Positions 1 to 12,590 are shown, counted from the stretch's first letter. The stretch: DNA of 64,000 bases from Leptasterias polaris (GCA_037783415.1 JAZGTN010000002.1:1612001-1676000); one strand, 5' to 3'. Notes: generated by a model not told the origin, from the sequence alone. Translations and numbers: made by a program.

Positions 1-97
1 CGAATAAAAAGTTTAGGGTCGCGGCATAAAGTTAGGGTCGGTCGGGAAACCGGAAACAGAACACTTTTGTTTTTACACCCTCCCTTTAAAGTGCCGA

Positions 98-385
98 AGA
101 AACCCAAGAAGTGTTCCAACATGTGAATGGACATGCAGGCTTACCCTGGAATTTTTTTAAAGTGATTAGAATTATTTAATTTTTTAATTACCCTCAAGTT
201 TCAATCAAAACATGATGGAAAAGGCAGGTAACTTTTTCCATCTATTTTCAATGGAAATTTGAGGGTGATTTAAAAATTATACAAATATTTCAAAATATAG
301 AAACATCAAATGAATCAACTCAATTAATTCCAGTACAAGCCTGCATGCCCATTCACATGTTGGAACACTTTTTGGGTGGTTTCAG
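98..385. mobile_element. MITE with AAGTGTTCCAACATGTGAAT inverted repeats
   Basis: The sequence starting AAGTGTTCCAAC at 109 recurs inverted ending at 370, a 34-bp terminal match with one mismatch. Weaker pairing extends into GAAACCC/GGGTGGTTTC. The AT-rich centre is itself partly inverted (TTTCCATC...GATGGAAAA). Sequence 1-97 shows nothing recognisable. Confidence 0.85.
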
Positions 386-1807
386 GAACTTAAAAAAAGG
401 AAGGGAAAAAAAGAAATAAAAAAATTACAATCATCGGAAAAACTGCTCATGTGACAGATGCAAAAATGGTCCCCCCTTTTGTGAATTTTTGTCATACAAA
501 TTTTGTTTGCCGTTTTATTTGGCAAATCAGAATAAGAAAATAGTTTTGAGGTGTTGTGGAGCAATTTTTCTCACACGTGGCAAGTCCAAGACGAAAATAT
601 TTGTCAAAAAAAATTACGAAAAGTAAGATTTCAGATTCAAAGTTGTCACTGTATTTTGTTTCAATTCAACCAATCGTATATTCCACCTTTACGTTAAATA
701 TTTTACAATATTTAGGTTACAGATTTACCACCACTTTGTCTAGAATGTTCTGTTTAATGGTAGATCACTCTAATTGAAAATACCATTGACACACACAAAA
801 ATAATAAACAATCATACAAAAAAATAATAATAATAAACACATCAGAGTTAATTTTAGAAAATAAACAAAAACAACTTTCACTCACCAGCTTCTCAAACAA
901 AAGCCACATCATGAGCAGCAATGCAGAAAACTAAAAGATGACACGATAATGACAATCACACCAGAAACAGTTGTCACTCATAAGCTTCCGTCATCGTAAA
1001 CTAAACAATATCCTCCATCCTGTCTCCTTATATAGACGAAACTGCCAAGATGGTGGGACGTTTTTTTCCCCCTCTTTCCTTCACCCCCCCCCCCTTCAGT
1101 TTCCGTCTTTATTACACGAATACACTTGTGAGAAAGTCTGTCATCTGTGTTAGAATTCTGCTTTTTTCCCCTTTTATTCTTGAGGCTTGCCAAATTTGGT
1201 AGTGCAGATTACAGAAACTACCTTGGGAGACCGCTCCTCCGGAGGTTGGGTTGCTATGGCGATAACACACGTTTGAACGGCTCACCTGGCGACCACGAGA
1301 ATTGTGAAACTAACCGTGGCAGGCCTGGGCTGGAAAATTGAGGGCACAGAAAGAGAGATAGTGAGAAAGAATTATTATTTATGAGACCGTTTGACATTTT
1401 GAATTTCTGGGAACATTTTTGTGTTGTCATCGAATGGTTTAGGGACAGATTTCTGCCTTTTCCCTTCCCTCTAAACTACGGTAGACAGAATAATTGCAAG
1501 TGTATTATAAGCAGGCACATGTACAATATTAGGACACCTTTTGAAATGCACATTGCATGGCTGTACATTAGGATGCACTTTCAATAGTACACAATACATG
1601 TATACACAATGTACATGGTACACAGTGTACAGAAGATTATAACTTAAAAAAACACACGATTGTTTGATTTAATTTATTTATTTCATCTCCAATTACATGT
1701 ACATTGTTGTTATATGAGTACGTACAATTTTGAACTAAATACAGGTCTTCCCTTCGCCTGTTCACCTACTGGGAAGGTAATCTGTGCATCTTATTAGAGG
1801 AACTAAC
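386..1807. other. No gene seen; possible promoter-like stretch near 1.25 kb
   Basis: Mostly AT-rich unique sequence with a poly-C run (1,086-1,095). The interval 1,190-1,330 is richer in CpG and holds GTTGCTATGGCGATAAC at 1,250-1,266, resembling an RFX X-box. No ORF there is recognisable. Confidence 0.35.
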
Positions 1808-2255
1808 TCTGAGGTCAGATTCTATTTTTCCAATAGAAAAAATCCTTCTGAAAATGGGGTAACATTACAAGTCTCCAACCTCACGCTAAAATGGTGTTAA
1901 ATGCCACTGTGTTTGATACCCTGCAAGTCTAATCTTTGTCATAATACTTTAACAAATGTTCAATGACGTCACATTTCAAATATAATGGTCTGTACATTTT
2001 TGCACAGAGAATTGTCAGTTCATTCCTGAATTATGATGATATTCAATCAAAACGGCATTGAATTTGAGCTTATGACTGGCACAGAAATTCCTCTTGGGAA
2101 AGTACAAACCCTTTTGTTGTAGCTATCTGACGACGTCATGTTTCAAATTTCGCTCTGAAAGAGTATTAAATACAGTTTTAAAACCATTTTAAAGTGAAGT
2201 TAGAGACCTGTTTGTGCATCACATAACTCAATTTGACCGTGGAGCCCCTTTTAAT
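1808..2255. repeat. Foldback-type dispersed repeat, copy 1
   Basis: GTCTCCAACCTCACGCTAAA at 1,871 pairs imperfectly with TTTAAAGTGAAGTTAGAGAC ending at 2,208. The whole segment aligns with 6,200-6,680 (shared CAGAGAATTTTCAGTTCATT-type text and GACGTCA). Confidence 0.8.
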
Positions 2256-2449
2256 TTGCCTGAAGCAAATTTGATTAGCCTTGACTTTAAACATACATGT
2301 GTGTATGTATTTTTGTCAGGTGTTAATGATTCATTTAATTTCATTTCACATATAAATTTCACAAGATAAAAATAGTATAAAATACAAAAAACCGATACAC
2401 ACAAAATATTAATAACAAGAAATTGCACTATTTAAAGGTCAGGTCGTAC

Positions 2450-3480
2450 TTTGGTAAAATTAACCTTGTTATAAAGATGGTAATGGTATAGCGAACATCC
2501 TGATAAATAATTTTGCCTCAAATACGCCCGTTGATTAGAAATCAATAAAAACATCTGAGTCTGAGAAACGATTCATGCATGAACCGTGTCTCAGATTTCT
2601 GAGGGTTGGTGTCTGTTTGCAAATGCTGCAGCCAGAGATGCGGTTGGTACCCGCAGTCACCTCGCTAACAGAGATGCGATTGGTACCCGCAGTCACCTCG
2701 CTAACAGAGATGCGATTGGTACCCGCAGTCACCTCGCTAACAGAGATGCGATTGGTACCCGCAGTCACCTCGCTAACAGAGATGCGATTGGTACCCGCAG
2801 TCACCTCGCTAACAGAGATGCGATTGGTACCCGCAGTCACCTCGCTAACAGAGATGCGATTGGTACCCGCAGTCACCTCGCTAACAGAGATGCGATTGGT
2901 ACCCGCAGTCACCTCGCTAACAGAGATGCGATTGGTACCCGCAGTCACCTCGCTAACAGAGATGCGATTGGTACCCGCAGTCACCTCGCTAACAGAGATG
3001 CGATTGGTACCCGCAGTCACCTCGCTAACAGAGATGCGATTGGTACCCGCAGTCACCTCGCTAACAGAGATGCGATTGGTACCCGCAGTCACCTCGCTAA
3101 CAGAGATGCGATTGGTACCCGCAGTCACCTCGCTAACAGAGATGCGATTGGTACCCGCAGTCACCTCGCTAACAGAGATGCGATTGGTACCCGCAGTCAC
3201 CTCGCTAACAGAGATGCGATTGGTACCCGCAGTCACCTCGCTAACAGAGATGCGATTGGTACCCGCAGTCACCTCGCTAACAGAGATGCGATTGGTACCC
3301 GCAGTCACCTCGCTAACAGAGATGCGATTGGTACCCGCAGTCACCTCGCTAACAGAGATGCGATTGGTACCCGCAGTCACCTCGCTAACAGAGATGCGAT
3401 TGGTACCCGCAGTCACCTCGCTAAACGTGGATGGATTCAACATTCCTATAAAAATACTGCACCAATAATACAAATGTGCA
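2450..3480 (+). repeat. Dispersed repeat carrying the 36-bp minisatellite
   Basis: Left flank: AACATCCTGATAAATAATTT, TTGATTAGAAATCAATAAAA and a hairpin CTGAGAAACGATTCATGCA/TGAACCGTGTCTCAG. Right flank: GTGGATGGATTCAACATTCC. Relatives with one or less than one unit lie at 18.1-18.3 kb and 33.15-33.36 kb (minus). Confidence 0.85.
2634..3425. repeat. 36-bp minisatellite, 22 near-identical copies
   Basis: The unit contains GATGCGATTGGTACCCGCAG followed by TCACCTCGCTAACA. 792 bp equals 22 x 36. Only the first copy (CGG for CGA) and the last differ. Because 36 is divisible by three and the unit has no stop in several frames, both strands show long artefactual ORFs. Confidence 0.97.
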
Positions 3481-4585
3481 TGAAGTAGCACACCAACAAC
3501 TGTTGGGGAGGGGGCGTTTTTGAGGAGTGTCGGCTTAAAAACTTGATAGTGCAGATCTTTTTTATTTCAGGAGAAAAAATAGTAATCTTCAATATTCCTA
3601 ACCACTCCATTTCTGACATGAATTAACAGGGCATTGAGGCACTAGGTAACCACAGAGAGACTGTCCGTCTGAGTAGGGAAAAACTGTGGATAAGGCGCCT
3701 AAAGACCACTCAGCCCCATGGTTTGAATATCCAAGAAGGAAATGACTAATAACCTTTTGTCTTTGCCTTCTCCTTTTCCCCCAAAGATATCCACATTTTT
3801 GGTCTGCCTTATTTACTAATTATTTACTTGTTCTCCCTCTTCCAACCTTCCTTTTTGTCCTTTGTGTTTCCAACTTTTTGTGGTAAAGCCAGCCCCTTCC
3901 CTCCATAACCCCCCCCCCCCCCCTTTGTCTCCATAATCCCTGTTTACCCCCTGCTTTTTCTGAATGCTTTCTGCTTCTCTCTCTCTCTCTCTATTCATGT
4001 ATTTCCACTTGACTCTTGTTACATGTTTATGTGTGATGTCATAATTGTGTTGTCATTTAGCCTTCGAGAAAGACTCTGCTAGGGTCGAAACGTCAGGCCA
4101 CTAACAAATTTTTGCTTGTATAAAAACATTACATCTTTATAAATTACCCTAAAATTGCATTATTTGTTTTCTGAAATTTTTCTTTTCCCTTTCTTTTATG
4201 GAGGAGTGGGGGAGGGGTTAAAAAGGAAACACTAACAATACTGGAAAAAGTATTTCCCGAGATGAAATATTTTGCCTTTTAATCTAGATTGATAAGTAGA
4301 TTATAGAAGAAAGAATTATTTTACACCGACAACAATATGCCATATTCACATTGTAGTAATGCTTTACTCAACAATATTTATACAATCGAGCAATACGTAT
4401 GGAAATAGGCTTTGGGCTGATGTGTACATTAATATTAAAGGTCAGTATGTAGGAAATAGTGAAACAAAAAGCTTATTGTACTTTTCCCTATTGGAAAAAC
4501 AAAACAAGGAATGATAGACAAGGGACAGTTGGACAGCTGAGAACCACTTAGTCAATTAGGCTTAATCATATAATTATAGTACATG
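3481..4585. other. No gene seen; simple sequence and diverged repeats
   Basis: Holds a poly-C run (3,909-3,923), a (CT)n tract (3,976-3,992) and a GAAACGTC-containing stretch near 4,065-4,100 of the kind found in dispersed repeats. No coding region recognised. Confidence 0.5.
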
Positions 4586-4589
4586 TAGT

Positions 4590-4735
4590 ATAATTTGGGG
4601 TTGAAAAAAGAAAAATTGACTATATTAGCGGGATTTGAACTTACAACCTCTGGCACGTTAAACCGGAGGTTGTAGGTTTAAATTCCGCTCTGTTTCTTTG
4701 TTCAACCCCAAATTATTTAAAATTTACCCAGTCAC
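4590..4735. repeat. Head-to-head inverted pair of SINE copies
   Basis: AATTTGGGGTTGAAAAAAG with GCGGGATTTGAACTTACAAC on the left is the reverse complement of GTTGTAGGTTTAAATTCCGC with TTGTTCAACCCCAAATT on the right. The B-box halves meet around CTCTGGCACGTTAAACCGGAG, giving hairpin arms of about 65 bp. Confidence 0.8.
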
Positions 4736-4745
4736 TTCCCTTATG

Positions 4746-6199
4746 GCTTTTAACTTAATTTTAGTTTACAAAAACAAGTTGCGAAAAGATCATATTCAAA
4801 AAGAAATTCTGCAAAAAGTTCTAACTCAAAGCATCATATATGTAGATTTTGCAAAAACATCTTATCACACCTGAAAATGCTCCGAGCAAAAGCAATGTAT
4901 TTCGGCACCTACATGTTTTATGTGTACATCCGGGCTACAATGTATTTTAAGCAAGATACAACACTTTGAAGATTCAAGATTTGCTTGTAAAGTAAGTGCT
5001 ATTTTTAGGAGATACAGCGTTTTCGCACTGAAACGACAAACTGTTCCAGTTTGCCTCAAGTCTATGTGAAGGTTATTCCAATAAGCTACATGTACGTTGG
5101 TAATCATTCAGATGCAAAGCTTTCAGTTGTATCCATTATTGTGGACAAACCCATTTACATAGTTTATCAACTGACCTGTTGAAAATATCTAAAGAAAGAA
5201 GGTAACTTCAACTCCCAGAGACACTTGAAGAATTGTAATCAGAAATTTCATTGTGAAAATATTGATAATCGGCGTACTTTGTTCTCAAATTGATATACCT
5301 GTATGAACTTTACACCTGTAAGTATTACCAAACACACTGTTCGTGATAAGGTACAACACTGTCACGAACTGCAATGTTACAAAATCTTATTGGGTAAAAT
5401 GGTGTAGAAATTGACTTTTGTATTGTAGGGGTATTTTGTTTGTTGGCCAAGTACAAAAACAACATTATGGTACACATTGAAGGTACAGGATGTTGAAACC
5501 ACCCCACCCCCTTAAAAAATAACAATTGTAAAAATATGTGACATAAATTGTTCCCCCAAAAATTGAAACAGAATTATTTTTTCCCCAAAAGATTGTGACC
5601 AATTTTAACAGGCCAACTAGAATCTGACTCTTGATCAAACGATTTTCGATCAGTAACTCCTGGACCTAACAAGTGGACTTGTGGCCAGACAACATGAACA
5701 TAATAAATGTACCTACATGTACAAGTACCTACTACGCATTAGTTATACAGTCTGTTACCATGGTTACAGTTAAAAAACAGCTTGTACCAAAATGCCCATG
5801 ACTGGTGCAACATTTGCCCAACTTCCACTTAACCAAAAGAAGAGTGGAGGTTCATCCCCTTTTAAAACTATTTTCTTATTCAATTTTGCCCCAAACAAGG
5901 CTAAATACCACTCTTAGTAAGGGGCTACAAGAAGAAGAAATAAATGTCCCTGCATGGACATTTTCAAATAATTAATATATTTCCTTAATTTCTAGAACAA
6001 AACCAAATGTCTGTTTTGAATTATTTTCCTAAAGAATTACCTTCTGGAAACAGGTCAACAAATAAATTAAACCACGTCTGGGAAATGTTGATAACTAATT
6101 ACACAGACATGAAAATAAAGTACGCCACTCTAAAGTGAAAACATAAAAACACAGATTTTGCCAAGAGATTTAAAGAAAGGCTCCAAGATCAAAATCAGT
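4746..6199. other. No gene seen
   Basis: AT-rich sequence with short ORFs only. No recognisable repeat or RNA gene. Confidence 0.4.
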
Positions 6200-6680
6200 T
6201 TTTGTGATCCACTCATTTTTCAATAGATAGAGTCCTTATGAAAATATGAAACAAATTACAAAGTCTCTAATCTCACATTAAAACGGTGTAAATGGCACTG
6301 TGTTTAATACCCTTCAAGTGCAATTTTTGTCAAAATCCAAAAACGTTCGATGACGTCACATTTCAAATATACATGGTCTGTACATTTTTGTACAGAGAAT
6401 TTTCAGTTCATTTCTGAATTTGGACAATATTCAATCAGAACGGCATTGATTTTGAGCTTTTGACTGGCGCAGAAATTCCTCTTTGGGATATGTACAGACC
6501 CATTTTTTTTTTTATGTTTGATGATGTCGTGTTTCAAGTTTTGCTCTGAAAAAGTATGAAACAAAATGACATTTTACACAATTTTATTGTGAGGCTAGAG
6601 ACTTGCCGTGTTTTCTCCAGAATTAAATCTATTGGAAAATGAATGCATTACACAACTGAATTTGACTTTGCAGCCCTGCT
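6200..6680. repeat. Foldback-type dispersed repeat, copy 2
   Basis: Same orientation as copy 1, with GTCTCTAATCTCACATTAAA at 6,263 and AGGCTAGAGAC ending at 6,602. Divergence from copy 1 is moderate, so these are old insertions. Confidence 0.8.
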
Positions 6681-7439
6681 TTAAACTAAGAGGTTCCAGG
6701 TACAGAATTCACTAATACAGATGTTACATTTTTCTTTAAAAGACTTTCTATTTAGTTATACTCACTACTTGTACAAACAGCCCCTCGCGTGCAGAGATAA
6801 TAAATACATCCACAAGCATGCAACGTCACTTATATATCCCACAGACAGACTAAGACATTAAAAAAATATAAAAAACAGAAGTGGTGAGATGACATCCCCG
6901 TCGTACAACTCACTCAGACACACTGACATAAATGATTTCATTCACCAATTGTGTTGGAAAACGACCGGCCGCCACCACGATGGATTCACAATGTAAAAAT
7001 TTTGTTAAATGCTCACGAGTGGAGCTGCCTTGTATATGAACCAGCCTGCTGGTGTTGTATACGTTCATGTACGTATACACACATCCCAAACCCACACGTA
7101 ACTCTGCCTTAATGTAATTTTGCACGCCAGTTATGCAGTCAATATACAACGTTGACCTCAAGAGCTGACCTCTGGCATTTAGGAGAGAATGAGACGGGGA
7201 GAAGAGATGAAGAGCGTCAGAGAGAGAGAAGGGGAGAGAGGAGAGGAGAGAGTGAGAACGTGAAGAATTACAAAGCTGTGAGCATCCTGTTATTACGGAC
7301 ACTAAACTTGACTTAGTCAGTTCGACGTGCTACATCCCGCTGCCAGATCTCATAAGATACAGGCAGAATTTTCATATATTTTAGGAAATTAGCCATAAAA
7401 ATGGGTGAATTAAAAAGTGATCGGGGCTCCAAATTTGAA
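6681..7439. other. No recognised gene; GA-rich tract and a 130-codon minus ORF
   Basis: The ORF at 6,910-7,302 (minus) has no family resemblance and overlaps a (GA)n tract at 7,200-7,260, so it is doubtful. Confidence 0.35.
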
Positions 7440-7795
7440 CTAAATCACAGGCAAGTGGCCAATGATTGTAGCATCGGGCCAGTAGATTCATGATTTTGTA
7501 CTGTATTTGTCTGGTATTTTTGTTCAAATGTTGGCTTTCAGTTGGATACATCTATTTTAGTCCTGTTGAGTGTAGAAGAATTCTTACCCATAACACAAAT
7601 GAGATCAATCTTCTTTTAGTGATCGTTCAAATTAAAAAAGTTTGAATGTTGCATTTTTGTTCTTCTTCTCTCTTTTCAATTCTGGTCTCGTAAAAAAGAA
7701 ATTCTGATGTCCATTAAAGATTTTGAGCAAGAAGCCCTACAGTCTTGTGGATATTTTCCCCCAAATTCGAGCCCTGGAGATGGTCAATTTGTTTC
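7440..7795. repeat. Dispersed repeat (CAGGGCTCGAATTT family), copy A
   Basis: Shared segments: GGGCCAGTAGATTC, TTTTGTTCAAATGTTG, AATTCTGGTCTCGTAAA, GATTTTGAGCAAGAAGCCCT, CAGTCTTGTGGATATTTTC and AAATTCGAGCCCTGG. Relatives are at 23.28, 59.31 and 62.0 kb. Confidence 0.7.
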
Positions 7796-8206
7796 ACTCT
7801 GAAAGCTTGCTGATTATAAAATCAATCAATCACTAGCATTCCTTCAGAGCTTAATGTTTCCATCAGGAATAATGATAAAGTTGTCAGAATACAATTAATA
7901 TTTGACCATCGAAAAGATTGTATTGACTTGAATACAATGGCTCACCTACATAATTAAGGTAGGGCTTTTTAAGGCTGTTTTTAAAATAACAATCTTACTG
8001 ATTATCTGAGGGGATAAAAATAAATTGAAAATCAGATTGAAGTAGTAAGATTATCATGCCTACAGAATAGCATTTGAAGACAGAAACAAATTTAAATCAT
8101 TGTTTATTTGTTTGGTGCAGTCAAAATAAGTAATGCTATGTGAATGTACAACAATTCCTTGACAAAAACATAGTGTTATTTATTTTAATTGGTTTTTTTG
8201 TTTGTC

Positions 8207-8237
<31 letters not shown>

Positions 8238-9028
8238 GTTTTTTCATTTAAACTTGATCACCTTATTTTGATTGCACAATTTGGTTTGATGGTGTGTTTT
8301 ATTGAATTGTGTAGATGGACAGGGTTCCACCCAGATTTGTTCAAAACCGGGGGACATTCTGGACCCACATTCTGCACGTTTTGCAAGAATTGAAAGAAAG
8401 TCCTTTAAATGTCTTTTTACTTGGTGTTCATGTTTGCTTTGAAAATCCTTAACTGTGCAAGCTGGTTTAAAACGTAAACGTAATTTAAACGTAAATCAAA
8501 GTTGTATGTACCTGAACTAAATTATTTCATTTGAATAATACACTTCCCTTTAATGTGTAATTTACTTAATACAGTTTGTGACATCATCAGCCTCCTACAA
8601 ATCAAAACAGTTGTAATATTGCAACCTTGGTTCAATATTAAATGAAATACTTTCAATTATAGAACCCCCCCCCCCCCCCCGGCCCTCCCATCCCTTGAGT
8701 GACAGAGTACGCCAGGGTAACTTGGTCAAGTCTAGGAAAGTGATGAGCTGGAAGAACCAGGTTGAGGAAGGATGCTCGGCCAGCCAGGGACAGACATTGA
8801 GAGTAACATAAGAGAAGAGCGGGAAGGAATACATGTGAAAAAAAGGAACAAATCAAAAAAAAAAAATTGTTTATCATCCTATTTCCCTCAATCATCATAT
8901 TTAGGAAGATTAAGTTATTTTTTTAAGTCACTGTTGTTTTTATAAATAAATAATTATTTAATTTCTTGGTGCTTCTCCTGATGTGCTGTTTTTAAAATAA
9001 TATTCTTGCTCCTTTCTTATAAATAATT
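7796..9028. other. No gene seen; homopolymer runs
   Basis: Contains a poly-G run (8,216-8,234) and a poly-C run (8,665-8,680). The segment 8,680-8,840 is somewhat similar in composition to 19.0-19.25 kb, but no family was identified. Confidence 0.4.
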
Positions 9029-9150
9029 TTGGGTTGAACAAAGACAAATTGACTAGAGCGGGACTTGAACCTGCGACCTCCGGAACAACGTGCCGGAGCT
9101 CTACCAACTGAGCTATCCCTATGTTGTCAATATCTTTATTCCTTTTGTTA
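9029..9150 (-). repeat. tRNA-like repeat family, minus copy
   Basis: Minus strand: GACAACATAGGGATAGCTCA, GTTGGTAGAGCTCCGG, GGTTCAAGTCCCGC, then TCAATTTGTCTTTGTTCAACC. It belongs to the same family as 12.3-12.6 and 15.9-16.1 kb. The anticodon arm is disrupted, so it is not a working tRNA. Confidence 0.75.
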
Positions 9151-10865
9151 CCACTTCACTTTTTGTATATATATTTTATGTTGTGTACCCACATGAATCC
9201 ATGGCTTAGCGATTGACCATGCAAGATTTCATTGCTTTATTTTAAAACAAAATAAAAACAAAAGCATAATTTATTTGTAAGAGGCGACTTAGAAGCATCA
9301 AAGGACGGTTCCTCCTGTTTCATAACAATGTATTCTTAGTCATGGTGATTAGTAGCCATGGAACATCCGGGTAACTTCTTGGACACACTGTCTGTAACTG
9401 GGCACACTACCTAAAATGTTTACACCTAATGTAGTATCTATTCAAATATCGATATAAGAAAGAAAAATTAGGAACTATGCAAAAGGCCGCTTAGAACGAA
9501 TTGTGCGTTATTTCAATGACTTCCGGAAGTCTGAAACATACAAATAAAAAAAAACAAAAAACAATAAAAACAAAAACTCTTAGTAAAACAATAGCTGTTT
9601 TGCTGCGCTTGCTGCGAAACAGCTAAAAATCAACTACAATATGCTTGCTCTGATTATTCTGATTTGACGCAAAAATTTGGGTTCAAATTCTAAATAGCTT
9701 TTTTTAAAGATACATGTAGGTTTAGGTATTACATGAAAAAATTTGCCAATAATAAGTGATACATGTAGTTATTTAAAAACAAAAAAATTATTTACTGGAG
9801 GGATCCCTTTACTATCTCATGTCCATCAGCAATACGTGCACAAACTATTTTTAATGTTAGGTGTATTTTGTGCACTTTTGGTGGCAATATGCATAAGTTT
9901 TTGTGTGTTTTTCCTTTTGAAACAGCATTGTCTGTCAAAATTAGTTTAGAGAAAAAAATTCAAAAAGTCTGCGGAAATTGGGCCCATGCAACTTTACACA
10001 CCTGAATGAGTTATTATGATAATTATTATATTGATATTTACTTCTAATTTCTAACATCTGGAAACAAATCACTGTAAAACCGCTCTATGCATAAATGTCA
10101 AATATGAAATAGTGGTTTATACGTCCTTAAACTGATAAAAAAAAGTAGACATTTCGGAGGAAAAACTTCACTATGAGGATCCCATTGGATCTGGTTAAAC
10201 AGAGCTAAATTTTATCAGTTTACATTGGGGTAAAATACTGTGCAGAAGGGAGCAAAACATGGACCCCCTACTTCTTAATTTAAATGTCGTCACCTTTTAC
10301 AAAATTGGGAAGAAATATTCAGACATCAAAATGGTTTTGGTACCTTTTTTCTGGACGGCTGTGGACACTAACTAATTTTATTTCTTTCCATCCCCTGCAT
10401 TCCCCCTCCACAAATTGTTGTTATAATTATTGAAATTATCATCTTTCACATACACCAGCCGCAGATTCAACAGAAAGAGGATGTAGTTTTATTAATTGAG
10501 CAATAAATCTCAGACACAAGATGACTTGCAATTGGTGCATTACGGAGGTCGTCGTGCGGCATTCACAACGAATCAAAACACTATTGTTGGAGGATAATGG
10601 ACAGAGCAGTCTGAACAATCTGTAATTAAAGGTGGCTCTTGTTGTTGTCGCTACATGTAATTGAATTGCTATCGTTAATGAAAGCAAGAATTTTTTAATT
10701 TCAAACAGATCAATGGATGTTTTACATCTTGGTGTCTGTGCCAGAAGCTTTCATCATGGAACAGCCATTTTGTTTTTTCTTCCATTTAAACCAATGTAAA
10801 CAAACTGAGGCAGGAAGAGAAAATAGTCGAGTTCCTTTACACAAATTGAGAAATGAATCTGCAAG
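9151..10865. other. No gene seen
   Basis: AT-rich sequence with A-rich tracts (9,545-9,580). The interval 10,440-10,690 is less AT-rich but has no recognisable ORF. Confidence 0.4.
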
Positions 10866-10980
10866 TTAAAGAAATGTTATTGGCCAAATGACCAGGGAAT
10901 TAATGTAAAGCGCATTGATGATACGTTATTGTAAAATGCGCTATATAAGAACTAGTTATTATTATTATTATTATTATTAA
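10866..10980 (+). repeat. 5'-truncated SINE with (TTA)n tail
   Basis: GTTATTGGCCAAATGACCAG, AATGTAAAGCGCATTGATG and GCGCTATATAAGAACTAGTT, then (ATT)n. It matches the 3' part of the SINE at 11,349-11,710. Confidence 0.85.
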
Positions 10981-11348
10981 GTGTCATTGTGTATGTACAG
11001 GAAATCTGACAAGATGGCTGTATAGGGTGATAAAGGTACACGTATGTACAACGTGGTTCTGACTCAATCGGCTCAGTGATGTTACATGTAGACCCTTAAT
11101 TTGCAATTTCGTTTCCCTGTAACAACCTACTATCTATAATGGCAAATCAGTAACAAAAAAATCAAGCACCACAGATAAACGGTTTCCTACAAAATCCATG
11201 CTTATCTTTTCCGATAAATATACACTGGTGAAAATCCAATAATCTCAATCTACACATGTACGAAGTGCTTCAATTTATGCTAAATCAACTTCATGAAATT
11301 CATTTAAATGTTACTATGAATTTCATAAAGTTATAAATGCTATATAAA

Positions 11349-11710
11349 TAATAATAATAATAATAATAATAATAACTAGTTCTTATATAGCGCATTTCAC
11401 AATAACGTCTCAATGCGCTTTACATTAGTGCCCTGGTCATTGGGCCAATAACATTCCTTTAATCTTTCTCAGCTCCCTGGGGAGTATACAGCCCGGGCTG
11501 CCGTGGTGGCGCTCCGAAGGCTTTTTCAAACACAATATCAACCTCTACCCTTGCAGGTACCCATTTATACCCCTGGGTGAAGAGAAGCAATTATAGCAAA
11601 GTGTCTTGCTCAAGGACACAAGCGTCATGACCGGGACTCGAACCCACACCCCGATGACTAAATCACCAGAACTTGAATCCGATGCTCTTAACCACTCGGC
11701 CATGACACCC
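11349..11710 (-). mobile_element. tRNA-derived SINE, full-length, (TTA)n tail
   Basis: Minus-strand head: GGGTGTCATGGCCGAGTGGT (A box) and GGTTCGAGTCCCGG (B box), a Leu/Ser-type tRNA ancestor. The body contains GTGTCCTTGAGCAAGACACT and CCCAGGGGTATAAATGGGTA, and the tail GCGCTATATAAGAACTAGTT plus (ATT)n. About 362 bp. Confidence 0.9.
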
Positions 11711-12304
11711 TAAATTATAAATTTAAACTTATTATCAACATTTTTATTAAGACCTTGTAGTACTGAACCAATGACAAGTTTGTCTTTTAACAATCTTAAT
11801 ACATTACTGTTTCTCAAAAAGTGTTTTTTCTGGTTAAAATTCAATTTACTGTTTGTATTGTGGTCTAAATGTGTGCTGTGATCCAAATGAAATGGCGCTA
11901 TATAAAAGCCCAAAATACTAGTATTGTGCCTTGTTTCTGTTTTTAAAACAAATAATAAATGTCACATTTAATGCCACATGATAATTTAAGAGCTGCCAAC
12001 ATGTTCATCTTGCAATCAGGAAGATTTTGTGCAACAATCAGGGAGATACATGTAATGTATAGAATTATATTCAACATAATAGCTGGAGAAAAATTCCACA
12101 AACTGGGAGATTTTCAAATTTGTTCATCAGAACATGGAAAGATTGGTATATTTTCTAACCCTATGCTGGTGGTCTCCCCATTTTGTATATAATTCTAATC
12201 TAATCATCTAAACCCATCTAGTAATATCTAATAAAAATAAAAATAATTAGTCATGTTAAAAAAGTACATGAAATTCCTTTTCCTGGTGTGAAAAGGTGAT
12301 CCCC
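11711..12304. other. No gene seen
   Basis: AT-rich unique-looking sequence with short ORFs of no recognisable family. Confidence 0.4.
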
Positions 12305-12590
12305 TGGCTGCCGCTTCCCAGGTTGTATCGTATACTTGGGTGTGGTCCCTGGCTACATGGCAGTTTGCGGTTGAATGGCTTCTGACTGGCACCCCCCCCC
12401 CCCGAACAAAGATATTGACAAAATAGGGAGACCGCCAACATAGGGCTAGATAGCTCAGTTGGTAGAGCGCCGGCACGTTAAACCGGAGGTCGTTGGTTCA
12501 AATCCCGCTCTAGTCAATTTTTCTTTGTTCAACCCAAAATCATTTAAACATTTACCCAGTCAGTTTCCCTTGTGGTTTATTATTTGATAA
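12305..12590 (+). repeat. Repeat family with internal tRNA-Asn-like block, copy 1
   Basis: At 12,444-12,516 a near-complete tRNA fold is visible: acceptor GGCTAGA/TCTAGTC, D arm GCTC..GAGC, anticodon arm CCGGC/ACCGG with GTT (Asn) in the loop, and T arm with mismatches. The flanks (GGTTGAATGGCTTCTGACTG before; TTCTTTGTTCAACCC and CAGTTTCCCTTGTGGTTTAT after) are shared with 15,875-16,115, so the tRNA block is internal. Confidence 0.8.

Noticed and set aside
2634..3425. CRISPR-like array
   Set aside because: The repeats are contiguous with no unique spacers, and the DNA is an animal genome.
2535..3491. Long ORFs on both strands (about 300 codons) over the 36-bp array
   Set aside because: The unit length is a multiple of three with no stops, so every copy extends the frame. 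Three frames over two strands are open together, and no start or splice context supports coding.
6910..7302. 130-codon minus ORF
   Set aside because: No family resemblance, and its N-terminal part overlaps a (GA)n microsatellite.
12444..12516. Functional tRNA-Asn gene
   Set aside because: T and anticodon stems have mismatches, position 33 is not T, and the block sits in a dispersed repeat.
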